A DNA stretch of 9,388 bases from an uncultured Collinsella sp. (GTDB lineage Bacteria; Actinomycetota; Coriobacteriia; Coriobacteriales; Coriobacteriaceae). Positions 1 through 7,149 of this stretch are shown one piece after another (position 1 is the stretch's first letter; every line of letters begins with the position of its first letter). The stretch covers positions 1 to 9,388 of the forward strand of contig URWQ01000039.1 in the NCBI GenBank assembly GCA_900551635.1, written 5' to 3'. The notes under the pieces were generated by a model. That model ran no database searches, was not told the origin of the DNA, and saw only the letters and a list, made by a program, of their open reading frames with translations. The translations under genes and the position numbers were made by a program.

Positions 1-34
1 CTGACTATAAGGCGCGATGCGTTAACAGCAGCGA

Positions 35-1729
35 CTACTTGCGGTGAGCGCGGTAGAACTCGATGAGCGCCTGGGTCGAAGCGTCCTGCTCGGCCTTGGC
101 GGCGTCGTCGTGGAAGGCCGGGGTAATCTGCTTGGCAAGCTGCTTGCCCAGCTCGACGCCCCACTGGTCGTAGGAGTCGATGCCCCAGACCGTGCCCTCG
201 ACAAACGTGATGTGCTCGTACAGGGCGATGAGCTCGCCGAGTGCGAACGGGGTCAGCGTGTCGCCGAAGATCGAGGTCGTCGGGCGGTTGCCCTCAAAGC
301 AGCGGGCCGGGACGATCTGCTCGGGCGTGCCCTCGGCGCGCACCTCATCGGCCGTCTTACCAAAGGCGAGCGCCTTGGTCTGGGCCAGGAAGTTGCCCAG
401 GAACAGCTCGTGGACATCCTGGCCGCCGTCGGTCGCAGGGTTGGCAGTGTTGGCGAAAGCGATAAAGTCGGCCGGGACCACCACGGTGCCCTGATGCAAC
501 AGCTGGTAGAAGGCGTGCTGACCGTTAGTGCCGGGCTCGCCCCAGAAAATCTCACCAGTGTCGGAGGTCACGGCGCTGCCGTCCCAGCGGACATGCTTGC
601 CGTTGGACTCCATGGTAAGCTGCTGCAGGTAGGCCGGGAAACGGTGCAGATACTGGCAGTACGGAAGCACGGCGTGGCTCTTGGAGCCGAAGAAGTTGAC
701 GTACCAGACGTTGAGCAGGCCCATCAGCGCGACGGCGTTGTTCTCGAGCGGCGTGTTGCAGAAGTACTCGTCGATGGCATGGAAGCCCTCGAGGAACTGC
801 TGGAAGCGCTCGGGGCCGAGGACGACGATCAGCGACAGGCCCACGGCGGAGTCGACGGAGTAGCGGCCGCCGACCCAGTTCCAGAAACCGAAGGCGTTGG
901 CGGGGTCGATGCCGAAGGCCTCGACCTTGTCGAGTGCGGTGGAAACGGCGACGAAGTGCTTGGCCACGGCCGCGGCGTTCTGCTCATCGGAACCGTCGAT
1001 GGCGCCCTGAGCCTTGAGCTGCTCGAGCATCCAGGTCTTGACCTCGCGGGCGTTGGTGAGGGTCTCGAGCGTGGTGAAGGTCTTGGAAACGATGATCACG
1101 AGCGTGGTCTCGGGATCGAGGCCCTTGAGCTTCTCTGCCTGATCGTTGGGGTCAATGTTGGAGATGTAACGGCAGTCGATACCGGCGTCGGCGTAGGGAC
1201 GCAGGGCCTCGTAGGCCATGACCGGGCCCAGGTCGGAGCCGCCGATGCCGATGGACACCAGATGCTCGATCTTCTTGCCGGTAACGCCCTTCCACTCACC
1301 GGAGCGCACGCGCTCGGCAAAGGCATACATGCGGTCGAGGACCTCGTGCACGTCGGCGACGACGTCCTGGCCGTCGACGATGAGCTGGCCCTTCTCGCTT
1401 GCCGGGCGGCGCAGCGCGGTGTGCAGGACGGCGCGGTCCTCGGTGGTGTTGATGTGCTCGCCGGAGAACATGGCGTCGCGGCGCTCCTCGAGCTTCACCT
1501 CGCGGGCAAGATCGCACAGCAGCTTGACGGTCTCATCGGTCACCAGGTTCTTGGACAGATCGAAGTGCAGGTCACCAGCGTCAAAGCTCAGCTTGTTCAC
1601 GCGCTCGGCATCGGCGGCGAACCAGGCCTTGAGGTCGATACCTTCGGCCTCGAGCTTCTCCTGATGAGCCTCGAGCGCCTTCCAAGCGGCAGTCGACGTA
1701 GCATCGATAGGTGCGGCAACAGTTGCCAT
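35..1729 (-). CDS. pgi: Glucose-6-phosphate isomerase
   Basis: Cytosolic enzyme that interconverts glucose 6-phosphate and fructose 6-phosphate in glycolysis and gluconeogenesis. The 564-residue product is close to the roughly 550 residues of the E. coli-type family. Visible motifs are GIGGSDLGP (161-169), the sugar-phosphate loop SKTFTTLET (215-223), GGRYSVDSA (287-295) and the C-terminal signature [10 protein letters not shown] (520-529). By family knowledge the catalytic residues map to E374 (MESNGK), H405 (TNGQHAF) and K529. The start at 1729 is chosen because AGGAGGA (1734-1740, read on the minus strand) lies five bases before this ATG; an in-frame ATG at 1768 adds 13 residues with no homologous look. 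No other gene is close enough to be clearly cotranscribed. The frame is intact and all key residues are present, so identification is secure. Confidence 0.97.
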   Translation of the reverse strand: MATVAAPIDATSTAAWKALEAHQEKLEAEGIDLKAWFAADAERVNKLSFDAGDLHFDLSKNLVTDETVKLLCDLAREVKLEERRDAMFSGEHINTTEDRAVLHTALRRPASEKGQLIVDGQDVVADVHEVLDRMYAFAERVRSGEWKGVTGKKIEHLVSIGIGGSDLGPVMAYEALRPYADAGIDCRYISNIDPNDQAEKLKGLDPETTLVIIVSKTFTTLETLTNAREVKTWMLEQLKAQGAIDGSDEQNAAAVAKHFVAVSTALDKVEAFGIDPANAFGFWNWVGGRYSVDSAVGLSLIVVLGPERFQQFLEGFHAIDEYFCNTPLENNAVALMGLLNVWYVNFFGSKSHAVLPYCQYLHRFPAYLQQLTMESNGKHVRWDGSAVTSDTGEIFWGEPGTNGQHAFYQLLHQGTVVVPADFIAFANTANPATDGGQDVHELFLGNFLAQTKALAFGKTADEVRAEGTPEQIVPARCFEGNRPTTSIFGDTLTPFALGELIALYEHITFVEGTVWGIDSYDQWGVELGKQLAKQITPAFHDDAAKAEQDASTQALIEFYRAHRK

Positions 1730-1788
1730 AGAGTCCTCCTCAGCATACGGGCGCACGCCTCCATGCACCCGGACATTCAGATGCCACT

Positions 1789-1817
1789 ATTCTAGCGCAG
1801 GTCAAGACTACAATCAG
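1789..1817 (-). promoter_or_regulatory. Weak candidate promoter for pgi
   Basis: On the minus strand TAGAAT (1789-1794) could be a -10 box. The hexamer 17 bases upstream, CTGATT (1812-1817), matches the -35 consensus at only three positions. The implied leader of about 50 bases is reasonable. A TTGACC also lies here but only five bases from the -10, so it cannot pair with it. Confidence 0.3.
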
Positions 1818-1854
1818 CGAGCGTTGCCAATCGGCCCCCAAACGGCAGGCGATC

Positions 1855-1918
1855 AAAAAGGGACAGGCTTATTTTGGCAGGTCAAACGCTTTACCAACCA
1901 AAAATAACCCGTCCTTTT
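1855..1918. repeat. Imperfect palindromic intergenic repeat, possible bidirectional terminator
   Basis: The two arms are inverted copies of each other. The left arm begins AAAAAGGGACAGGCTTATTTT. The right arm, read on the minus strand, begins GAAAAGGACGGGTTATTTTT. The arms meet at GGTCAAA-CGC-TTTACC (1881-1896), and with a few bulges they form a stem of roughly 25 pairs. It lies 11 bases past the stop of the gene ending at 1929. Read on the minus strand the palindrome ends CCTGTCCCTTTTT, so it could terminate that gene before pgi. A related half-copy at 2584-2608 suggests a dispersed repeat family rather than a simple terminator. That interpretation is inferred. Confidence 0.65.
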
Positions 1919-1928
1919 CTGGCAAATA

Positions 1929-2504
1929 TTAGGCCGCGGCGCAGACGCTACCGAGCAACTCACGCAGAGGAGACCCGATGCCCTCCAGCAGTTCGGGCGC
2001 GATAATGGCAAAAACGGGAACCTCACCGGTGCCCACGACAGCAGGCACCTTGCCCTCCGAGAGAATGCATCCATAAGGGACAAAACCGTCTTCGCCGGCA
2101 TCGAGCGCCGCCATGCGACGCGCGAGCTCGCGCGCAAAGCCAGCAGTATCGGCATCGCCAATCGCCAGGACAAAGTCCACGCCTTCGTCGGTCGCCAGGG
2201 CCACGGCTTCGTCGATCAGTCCGTCTCCCCCGTCGCCCTCAAACGAGCCGCAGCGAAAAAGCACGCGCTCGAGCAGGGCTCGATCAAGCGAGCCAAGTGC
2301 CGCCGAGACAAGCTCATCGCGCGTATGCTTGTCACCGCCCAACACGACCAGCGCCTTGGTGCCACCGTAGTGAGCGACCAATCGTCCGCACCAGCGAACC
2401 ACGTCTCCATCCGCAACAAGGCGCGTCGGCATACCAAACCCATAATTGACCATCTTTCCCACAACCCTTCCGTGCGCATAGGCGGTATCAATCGTTAGGC
2501 TCAT
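1929..2504 (-). CDS. Degenerate N-terminal half of an iron-type alcohol dehydrogenase
   Basis: A 191-residue protein of unknown function. Its layout follows the N-terminal Rossmann-like domain of iron-containing alcohol dehydrogenases and the dehydroquinate synthase-like superfamily: NYGFGMPTRLV (20-30), strand and loop ALVVLGGDKH (51-60), then GVDFVLAIGDADTAGFAREL (108-127). In active members the equivalents read like VLLVYGGGS and DFILAVGGGSVIDSAK, so the GGGS dinucleotide loop is replaced by GDAD. The final PVFAIIAPELL (163-173) resembles the last strand of that domain. The helical C-terminal metal-binding half, with its Asp and His ligands, is absent. No Shine-Dalgarno precedes the 2504 ATG. 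The ATG at 2453 (M18) matches where family members normally begin and is a likely alternative start. Dehydrogenase activity is improbable; a binding or regulatory role, or gene decay, is possible. Confidence 0.7.
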   Translation of the reverse strand: MSLTIDTAYAHGRVVGKMVNYGFGMPTRLVADGDVVRWCGRLVAHYGGTKALVVLGGDKHTRDELVSAALGSLDRALLERVLFRCGSFEGDGGDGLIDEAVALATDEGVDFVLAIGDADTAGFARELARRMAALDAGEDGFVPYGCILSEGKVPAVVGTGEVPVFAIIAPELLEGIGSPLRELLGSVCAAA

Positions 2505-2583
2505 GCTACGAAGCGAGGTTTTCCGAGCTGTTTCGCACTCTTTAGAGCTGCGTTAAAACCCCGATGAAGCCGCGCGACCATAC

Positions 2584-2608
2584 TTGCCAAAAAGGGGCAG
2601 GTTTTGAC
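2584..2608 (+). repeat. Half-copy of the 1855-1918 repeat
   Basis: TTGCCAAAAAGGGGCAGGTT followed by TTGAC resembles the right arm of the palindrome at 1855-1918 read on the minus strand, TTGCCAGAAAAGGACGGGTT followed by ATTTT. No inverted partner arm was seen next to it. Its last bases form the -35 box of the polymerase operon. Confidence 0.45.
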
Positions 2609-2632
2609 GGTGTCCGTGCAAGCGGGTATTAT
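2604..2632 (+). promoter_or_regulatory. Sigma-70-type promoter of the polymerase-yolD operon
   Basis: TTGACG (2604-2609) and TATTAT (2627-2632) are separated by exactly 17 bases, each with one mismatch to consensus. Transcription would start near 2639, inside the first LexA-type box, leaving a leader of about 40 bases before the ATG at 2678. Confidence 0.8.
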
Positions 2633-2646
2633 CGAACAGGTATTCG
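2633..2646. promoter_or_regulatory. LexA (SOS) box 1
   Basis: CGAACAGGTATTCG matches the Gram-positive/actinobacterial LexA consensus CGAACRNRYGTTYG at 13 of 14 positions. It begins directly after the -10 box and covers the likely transcription start, which is the expected place for a repressor. Confidence 0.8.
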
Positions 2647-2649
2647 ATA

Positions 2650-2663
2650 AGAACATGTGTTTG
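2650..2663. promoter_or_regulatory. LexA (SOS) box 2
   Basis: AGAACATGTGTTTG also matches the consensus CGAACRNRYGTTYG at 13 of 14 positions. Its centre is 17 bases from that of box 1. It lies in the untranslated leader just before the ribosome-binding site, consistent with tight damage-dependent control. Confidence 0.78.
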
Positions 2664-2677
2664 ATGGAAGGGCACGG

Positions 2678-4183
2678 ATGGCGCACGAGCAGCACACCTA
2701 TATCTGCATCGACCTCAAGACGTTTTATGCCAGCGTCGAGTGCGTCGACCGTGGGCTCGATCCGCTCACCACCAACCTGGTCGTTGCCGACGAATCGCGC
2801 GGACGCACGACCATCTGCCTCGCTATCACGCAGGCCATGAAGGACTTAGGTATTCACAACCGCTGCCGTCTGTTCGAGATTCCCGACGGCATCGACTACA
2901 TCAAAGCCGTACCGCGCATGCAGCACTACATGGAAGTGTCGGCGCAAATCTACGGCATCTATCTGGAATACGTGAGCCCGCAAGACATTCACGTCTATTC
3001 AATCGACGAATGCTTTATCGACGTGACGCCCTATCTAGACCTCTACCATACCAATGCCAAAGGCTTTGCCTGCATGTTGCGAGATGAGGTCCTCGCGCGC
3101 ACCGGCATCACGGCGACGGTCGGCATCGGCCCCAACCTATTCCAGGCCAAGGTAGCGCTCGATATCACCGCCAAGCACGTACCCAGCCGCATCGGCATAC
3201 TCGACGACGAGACCTTTCGCAAAGAGATCTGGCCCCATCGTCCCGTCACCGATATCTGGGGCATCGGCCCCGGCATGGCAGCACGACTCGAAAAGTATGG
3301 CGTCTACGACCTGATGGGTGTCGCCGCACTCGACGAGAACCTGCTCTACGACGAGCTCGGCGTCAATGCCGAATATCTCATCGACCACGCCTTTGGGCGC
3401 GAGCCGACAACCATCGCCGATATCCAAGCCTATCGCCCACAAGCAACTTCGACCACCACAGGACAGGTGCTCTCGAAGGGTTATGCCTACGAGCAAGCCT
3501 ACACCGTCTTGCGCGAGATGGTCGACAACGCCGTGTTGGACTTGGTCGATAAACACGTGGTCTGCGACAGCATCTCGATCTTTGTGGGCTACGCGAGCGA
3601 GCGAGCCGACATACGCCGCCTCGACGCCAGCGGTACAGCGCAGTATGTGGACGGATGCGGGCACCTGCGCTCGAGCACATCGAGTATCGAACCCACCGCA
3701 ACCGCCGGCCCCGAGCTCGCGCCCCGTGCGCCCAAGCCCGTCCAGCGCGATGACGAACGGCGTCGCCTGGTGCGCGAAGCGCAGGCAATCGATGGCATCT
3801 TTGTGGGAGAGCATGGCGGCAAACCGCGCGGTGGCTATGCCGCACTCTTTGCGCACTCCAACGCCTCGCGAAAGCTGCCCGAGCGTACCAATTCGTTTAA
3901 GAAGATCATGGGCTATTTCGATGAGCTCTGGGCGCAGACTGTCGATCCCAAACGACCGGTCAAGCGCATCAACCTGGGATTTGGCAACCTCATGCCCGAG
4001 GAATTTGCCACCATCGATCTGTTCAGCGATATCGAGGCCGATGAGCGCGAGCGCGACCTGGCGCGCGCCGTCCTGGCCGTGAAAGGCAAGTACGGCAAGA
4101 ACGCGCTCGTCAAGGGATTAAGCTTTACCGCCGGCGCCACCGCGCGCGAACGCAACGAACAAGTTGGAGGACATCGTGCCTAA
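2678..4183 (+). CDS. UvrX/UmuC-like Y-family DNA polymerase
   Basis: Error-prone polymerase that copies across damaged template bases; 501 residues. Metal-binding catalytic acids are in CIDLKTFYASVE (D12) and YSIDECFIDV (D110, E111); Y17 is in the steric-gate position. A helix-hairpin-helix thumb motif is DIWGIGPGMAARL (192-204). The C-terminal TIDLFSD (446-452) looks like a beta-clamp-binding peptide. The class resembles Bacillus UvrX/YqjW (about 410-420 residues). The extra length sits around residues 310-400 in the little-finger region and includes a Ser/Pro-rich stretch (331-355). The ATG at 2678 is preferred because GGAAGGG lies five bases upstream; the GTG at 2657 falls inside LexA box 2. 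It overlaps the YolD-like gene by eight bases and is clearly SOS-controlled. The family call is secure; I give no symbol because umuC, uvrX and dinB names are mixed in this clade. Confidence 0.93.
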   Translation: MAHEQHTYICIDLKTFYASVECVDRGLDPLTTNLVVADESRGRTTICLAITQAMKDLGIHNRCRLFEIPDGIDYIKAVPRMQHYMEVSAQIYGIYLEYVSPQDIHVYSIDECFIDVTPYLDLYHTNAKGFACMLRDEVLARTGITATVGIGPNLFQAKVALDITAKHVPSRIGILDDETFRKEIWPHRPVTDIWGIGPGMAARLEKYGVYDLMGVAALDENLLYDELGVNAEYLIDHAFGREPTTIADIQAYRPQATSTTTGQVLSKGYAYEQAYTVLREMVDNAVLDLVDKHVVCDSISIFVGYASERADIRRLDASGTAQYVDGCGHLRSSTSSIEPTATAGPELAPRAPKPVQRDDERRRLVREAQAIDGIFVGEHGGKPRGGYAALFAHSNASRKLPERTNSFKKIMGYFDELWAQTVDPKRPVKRINLGFGNLMPEEFATIDLFSDIEADERERDLARAVLAVKGKYGKNALVKGLSFTAGATARERNEQVGGHRA

Positions 4184-4601
4184 GTCCCAACAACAGCCGA
4201 TGCGGCCACCGACACCTTTTGAACGCCTAGCGGACCCCGAGGGAAGACGTCGCTCCGCCGACCCAAAGCTCACCGCCAACGGCACCGTCCGTGCCGGCCG
4301 TGCCGCGCAGTTTATGCCCTTTGCCGCCCTCACGGGATACTACGAGCTCGTGCGTAAACAAGAGATCACCGCCGAGCCAAAATGCGAACTCACAGAAGAA
4401 AAAGCCCTCGAACTTTCGAAAAAGCTCGAGGGCCTCAAACGCGGCGACTTGGTGCGCGTCACCTATTACGATACGTACGGCTATCGTAGCCGCACGGGCA
4501 TTCTCGACGAAGCGTTACCCGCATTCAAGCTGCTCAAACTCAGGGATATCGCCATCAACTTCGACGATATCCAGGACATTGAGCTACGCGGACGAGCCTA
4601 G
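4176..4601 (+). CDS. YolD-like protein, partner of the Y-family polymerase
   Basis: A 141-residue protein. RAGRAAQFMPFAALTGYYEL (39-58) is the hallmark of the YolD-like family, followed by a short charged helical stretch (72-88) and a compact beta-rich end, GDLVRVTYYDTYGYRSRTG (90-108), with an acidic tail DDIQDIEL (130-137). Family members are typically encoded directly after UvrX-like polymerases, as in Bacillus phage SPbeta, and have been proposed as UmuD-like accessory factors; no UmuD-like protease domain is visible here. The GTG at 4176 is chosen because GGAGG (4166-4170) ends five bases before it. This start lies inside the polymerase gene's last codons, implying translational coupling. 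Its TAG stop shares the tetramer CTAG (4598-4601) with the stop of the convergent gene. Confidence 0.9.
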   Translation: MPKSQQQPMRPPTPFERLADPEGRRRSADPKLTANGTVRAGRAAQFMPFAALTGYYELVRKQEITAEPKCELTEEKALELSKKLEGLKRGDLVRVTYYDTYGYRSRTGILDEALPAFKLLKLRDIAINFDDIQDIELRGRA

Positions 4602-6772
4602 CGACGAGAACGCTTACGCAAGACGAGAGCAATGCCAAGCACTGCGGCAGCTGCAACCAGCAATCCCAAGACCGGCGTGAGGGTCGAGTCGCCAGCGCGA
4701 GGCAGCGAGCCGTCCTTCGGAGTCTTCTTAGCGGTCGTCGTGACGGTGGTCGTGGTGCTGCTCGACTGGTCGTTGCCACCCGTCTGGCTGCCGCCAGGCT
4801 GATCGCCGCCACCCGGCTGCGAAGGATCGGTGGGTTCCGTCGGATCCGGAGTACCGGGATCAACCGGATTCTCCGAATTCTCCTTGCGCTGGATCCAGAC
4901 CTGGCAACCATAGAACGGGTTGGCGGTACCAAGGCACAGACCCTGGTTGGTCACCGCAAAGGTGCGCAGACCATGGTTATACGGATCGTTAAAGCCATTG
5001 GTCGTCAGCGTCGTAAAGTTCACGCCGTCCTCGGTCACATACATATCAAAGCCGCGCTCGGCATCGCGCAGGTAACACATGCACGTAAGGACACTCTGCA
5101 ACTTCTTGAGGTTCTCCTCGCTCAGCAGCTTATCGAGCGCATCCTGAATATCGCTCGGCAGCTCGGTGCCATAGGCATCCTCGTACTGCTGCTTAAGGCT
5201 CTCATAGCTATCGAGCATGTCCTGATACTGGTCGGCAAAGGACTTGAAGTACGCGATCTCGCCATCGATCTTCTGGACATAAGCGGCGTCGTCCTCAAAG
5301 TCCTGGGACATCGTCGCGGCCTGATCGCAAAGACCGCCCGCGGCATCCTCCAGCGCATCGCTCAGATCGCCAAAGCCCTTAGCAACCTCGGTCTTCTCGT
5401 CATCGACATCGACGGCCTTGTTTGAATCATCAACCTCAGCAGCTTCGTTCGAATCATCGACCTCGGCGGCCTCGTTTGAATCATCGTCCGCAAGCGTGTT
5501 CACGGGAACGATGGGGTCGTCAGGCGATTTCTTGTCGAGCAGGTGATCGAGCAGGTCCCTAAGGCGCTGAACCTGAGAGTCCCACTCCTCGGGCGTCATA
5601 TCGATAATGTCGCCATTGGAGAACTGGCCGATCGGCTCAAGCAGGCTCGCGGTATCAAAGGTACCGATATACAGCTTGCCGTCGAACTTCTGCATGCGCC
5701 AAATGTACTGGTTCTCGTTTCGGCCAAAGCCCGAAGTCAGGCCGGAAATACCGCCCTCGGGGAACATGTCGGTGCGATCGCCAACGACGAGCTCCATGTT
5801 CTCGTCCTTGTCCATGCGATAGATGTTAACCGACTGCTCAAGATTGGCATTCACAAACGAGCAGTCAACGCCACCCATGCTGCTCTTGCCGCCCTCTTCG
5901 GTGTTGGATTTGTTGAACAGGATGCGCTCGAGGGCAATCTCCTCGTCGTTGTATTCACCGATATAGAGGTAGTCGTTGTAGATGATGAGGTTGGCAGCGC
6001 CAGAACGGGTACGGGCAGGATCGATGCCAAAGCAGTACTTTGCACCGTCCGTCTTCTGATCGCCGACAATGGGAGTCCACGAATAGCTGCCGTCGGCATT
6101 CTTGTCGCCACGGACCATGGCAAACGACTGCATGGAATTATCATCGGGAGCGTTCTCGGGCGTACCGGTGCAGATGGTCGCATAGAGATGGCCATTGTAC
6201 GAGACCATATCCCAAATGGCGCCGCCGTAGATGCTGTCCTGATAGCGAATCGCCGGATAGCCAAACAGCGTCTCCGAGTTGGCAATCTCGGTGAAGCTGT
6301 CCTGGCCCTTCGAGGGGTCAGACGACGTCAGGATTGTCGACACAAAATTACCGTTCGCGTCTTTACCCACATTACTGATGACGAGCTGGCCATCATGGAC
6401 GCACATGCCGCGGATACCGGTAGAAATGCCCTGCTTGTAGGCAGCACCGTAATCCTGCATGCTCGAAAGGCCCTGATAGACAACTTTGTACTCATCCGTC
6501 TTAGGATCGATCTCGTATACAGCAGGCAGGCCGCCTTTGCCGTCATTGGTCCTGACGCTGCCGCAGAAATAGAGCTTACCCTTATAGCTCACGGCATTGC
6601 GGAACAAAGGAGCGACACCGTTGAGCGATTCAGAGAGTAGCAGCTTGGTCTCACCGGTCTTGGTATTGATCTTGACCAAGATGCCGCCGCTGTCCTTGTC
6701 GGCCGTGCCGTCCTCCTTCTGCTGTCCATAGAAGAAGGTACCGTTAAACATGGCCTCCAGCGTCAGGCGCAT
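4598..6772 (-). CDS. Sortase-anchored surface protein, 3' fragment (frameshifted)
   Basis: Downstream part of one gene that begins at 7149. Positions below count from the ATG at 6772, which has no Shine-Dalgarno and is unlikely to be a true start. Residues 1-425 hold repeated aromatic/glycine strand motifs (GKLYFCGSV, GHLYATICTG, DYLYIGEYN, GKLYIGTFD), typical of beta-propeller blades. An acidic 9-residue triplet repeat (430-456) and a helical, coiled-coil-prone insert (about 460-570) follow. Then comes a closing blade, FDMYVTEDGVNF (575-586) to GTANPFYGCQVW (615-626). A Pro/Gly/Thr-rich wall spanner (632-684) leads to LPRAG (690-694), a hydrophobic segment (700-718) and a basic tail RKRSRR. 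This is a cell-wall sorting signal, with Ala where the usual motif has Thr. Ligand and role are unknown; adhesion or glycan binding would be guesses. Confidence 0.85.
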   Translation of the reverse strand: MRLTLEAMFNGTFFYGQQKEDGTADKDSGGILVKINTKTGETKLLLSESLNGVAPLFRNAVSYKGKLYFCGSVRTNDGKGGLPAVYEIDPKTDEYKVVYQGLSSMQDYGAAYKQGISTGIRGMCVHDGQLVISNVGKDANGNFVSTILTSSDPSKGQDSFTEIANSETLFGYPAIRYQDSIYGGAIWDMVSYNGHLYATICTGTPENAPDDNSMQSFAMVRGDKNADGSYSWTPIVGDQKTDGAKYCFGIDPARTRSGAANLIIYNDYLYIGEYNDEEIALERILFNKSNTEEGGKSSMGGVDCSFVNANLEQSVNIYRMDKDENMELVVGDRTDMFPEGGISGLTSGFGRNENQYIWRMQKFDGKLYIGTFDTASLLEPIGQFSNGDIIDMTPEEWDSQVQRLRDLLDHLLDKKSPDDPIVPVNTLADDDSNEAAEVDDSNEAAEVDDSNKAVDVDDEKTEVAKGFGDLSDALEDAAGGLCDQAATMSQDFEDDAAYVQKIDGEIAYFKSFADQYQDMLDSYESLKQQYEDAYGTELPSDIQDALDKLLSEENLKKLQSVLTCMCYLRDAERGFDMYVTEDGVNFTTLTTNGFNDPYNHGLRTFAVTNQGLCLGTANPFYGCQVWIQRKENSENPVDPGTPDPTEPTDPSQPGGGDQPGGSQTGGNDQSSSTTTTVTTTAKKTPKDGSLPRAGDSTLTPVLGLLVAAAAVLGIALVLRKRSRR
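5405..5485 (-). repeat. Three tandem 27-bp units encoding DDSNEAAEV
   Basis: Three consecutive 27-base units at 5459-5485, 5432-5458 and 5405-5431 encode DDSNEAAEV, DDSNEAAEV and DDSNKAVDV. The third unit has diverged, which suggests it is not the newest duplication. The repeat is in frame and sits between propeller strands and the helical insert of the surface protein. Confidence 0.92.
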
Positions 6773-7149
6773 GGTTTCGACATCAAAGGAATGCCCAGCG
6801 TGCTGTTCATGAGCGTCAGCGTGTTGCCCATCGCCGCATAGCAGGTGCCCACATAAAGCCAGTCACCATAGCTCGCAGCCGCCCAAGTGTAGCTCTGGCC
6901 GCGATCGCCTTCGTTGTTGGCCGTATTACCATCGGCGCCCGGAACGGCAACGGCACCGTTACCCTGGTAGTCGACGATGCCATCCGGCTGCGACGTTCCT
7001 ACCGTAGGATGCGAGAGCTTCTCAAAGGAATACCCATTTCCCGCATTGTAGGTAACGGCACCCGATGCGTCTTCGGCGTGCGCCGGCAGCGGCGATACCA
7101 AGATAGCGGCAAGCGCTGCCACCAAGCCAAGTGTTCCCACTCGTCTCAT
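6763..7149 (-). CDS. Sortase-anchored surface protein, 5' fragment with signal peptide
   Basis: Encodes 128 residues: a signal peptide with MRR, a hydrophobic core (6-19) and a likely cleavage site after AHA (23-25), then the start of the propeller-like region (YGDWLYVGTCYAAMG). The reading frame is real until about residue 121 (NSTLGIP), after which the last residues LMSKPCA and TGA are out of frame. Reading one base back at CCT-TTG gives GIP-FDVETMRLTLE, which runs straight into the downstream fragment at 6772. With the frame restored the full product would be 850 residues. The start is supported by GGGGAGG ten bases upstream. As the sequence stands, this fragment would be exported but could not be anchored. 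Confidence 0.85.
   Translation of the reverse strand: MRRVGTLGLVAALAAILVSPLPAHAEDASGAVTYNAGNGYSFEKLSHPTVGTSQPDGIVDYQGNGAVAVPGADGNTANNEGDRGQSYTWAAASYGDWLYVGTCYAAMGNTLTLMNSTLGIPLMSKPCA
6785..6788 (-). other. Frameshift site splitting the surface-protein gene
   Basis: On the minus strand the sequence reads ATTCCTTTGATGTC. One extra T in the TTT run (6785-6787) would restore a single frame from 7149 to 4598. The site is not a standard X-XXY-YYZ slippery heptamer and is not followed by an evident stimulatory stem. A single-base deletion or a homopolymer sequencing error is therefore more likely than programmed shifting. Confidence 0.85.

Noticed and set aside
44..1795. Very long open frame (583 codons) on the plus strand opposite pgi
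   Set aside because: It mirrors the pgi codons in GC-rich DNA, has no recognisable domain or ribosome-binding site, and pgi on the other strand has every catalytic motif.
1800..1806. TTGACC on the minus strand as a -35 for pgi
   Set aside because: It is only five bases from the candidate -10, and 17 bases downstream there is no -10-like hexamer.
2501..2695. Small minus-strand frame across the SOS promoter region
   Set aside because: It covers the promoter, LexA boxes and polymerase start, and no homologous features are visible.
3137..3856. 239-codon minus-strand frame inside the polymerase gene
   Set aside because: No motif or plausible ribosome-binding site seen, and it lies wholly within a convincing polymerase; it is a GC-bias shadow.
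5543..6640. 365-codon plus-strand frame opposite the surface protein
   Set aside because: Antisense to strand-rich propeller coding; composition is the complement of the true gene and no domain is visible.
6785..6788. Programmed ribosomal frameshifting in the surface-protein gene
   Set aside because: The sequence CCTTTGA recalls the prfB +1 site, but the shift needed here is -1 and no standard slippery heptamer or downstream pseudoknot is evident.
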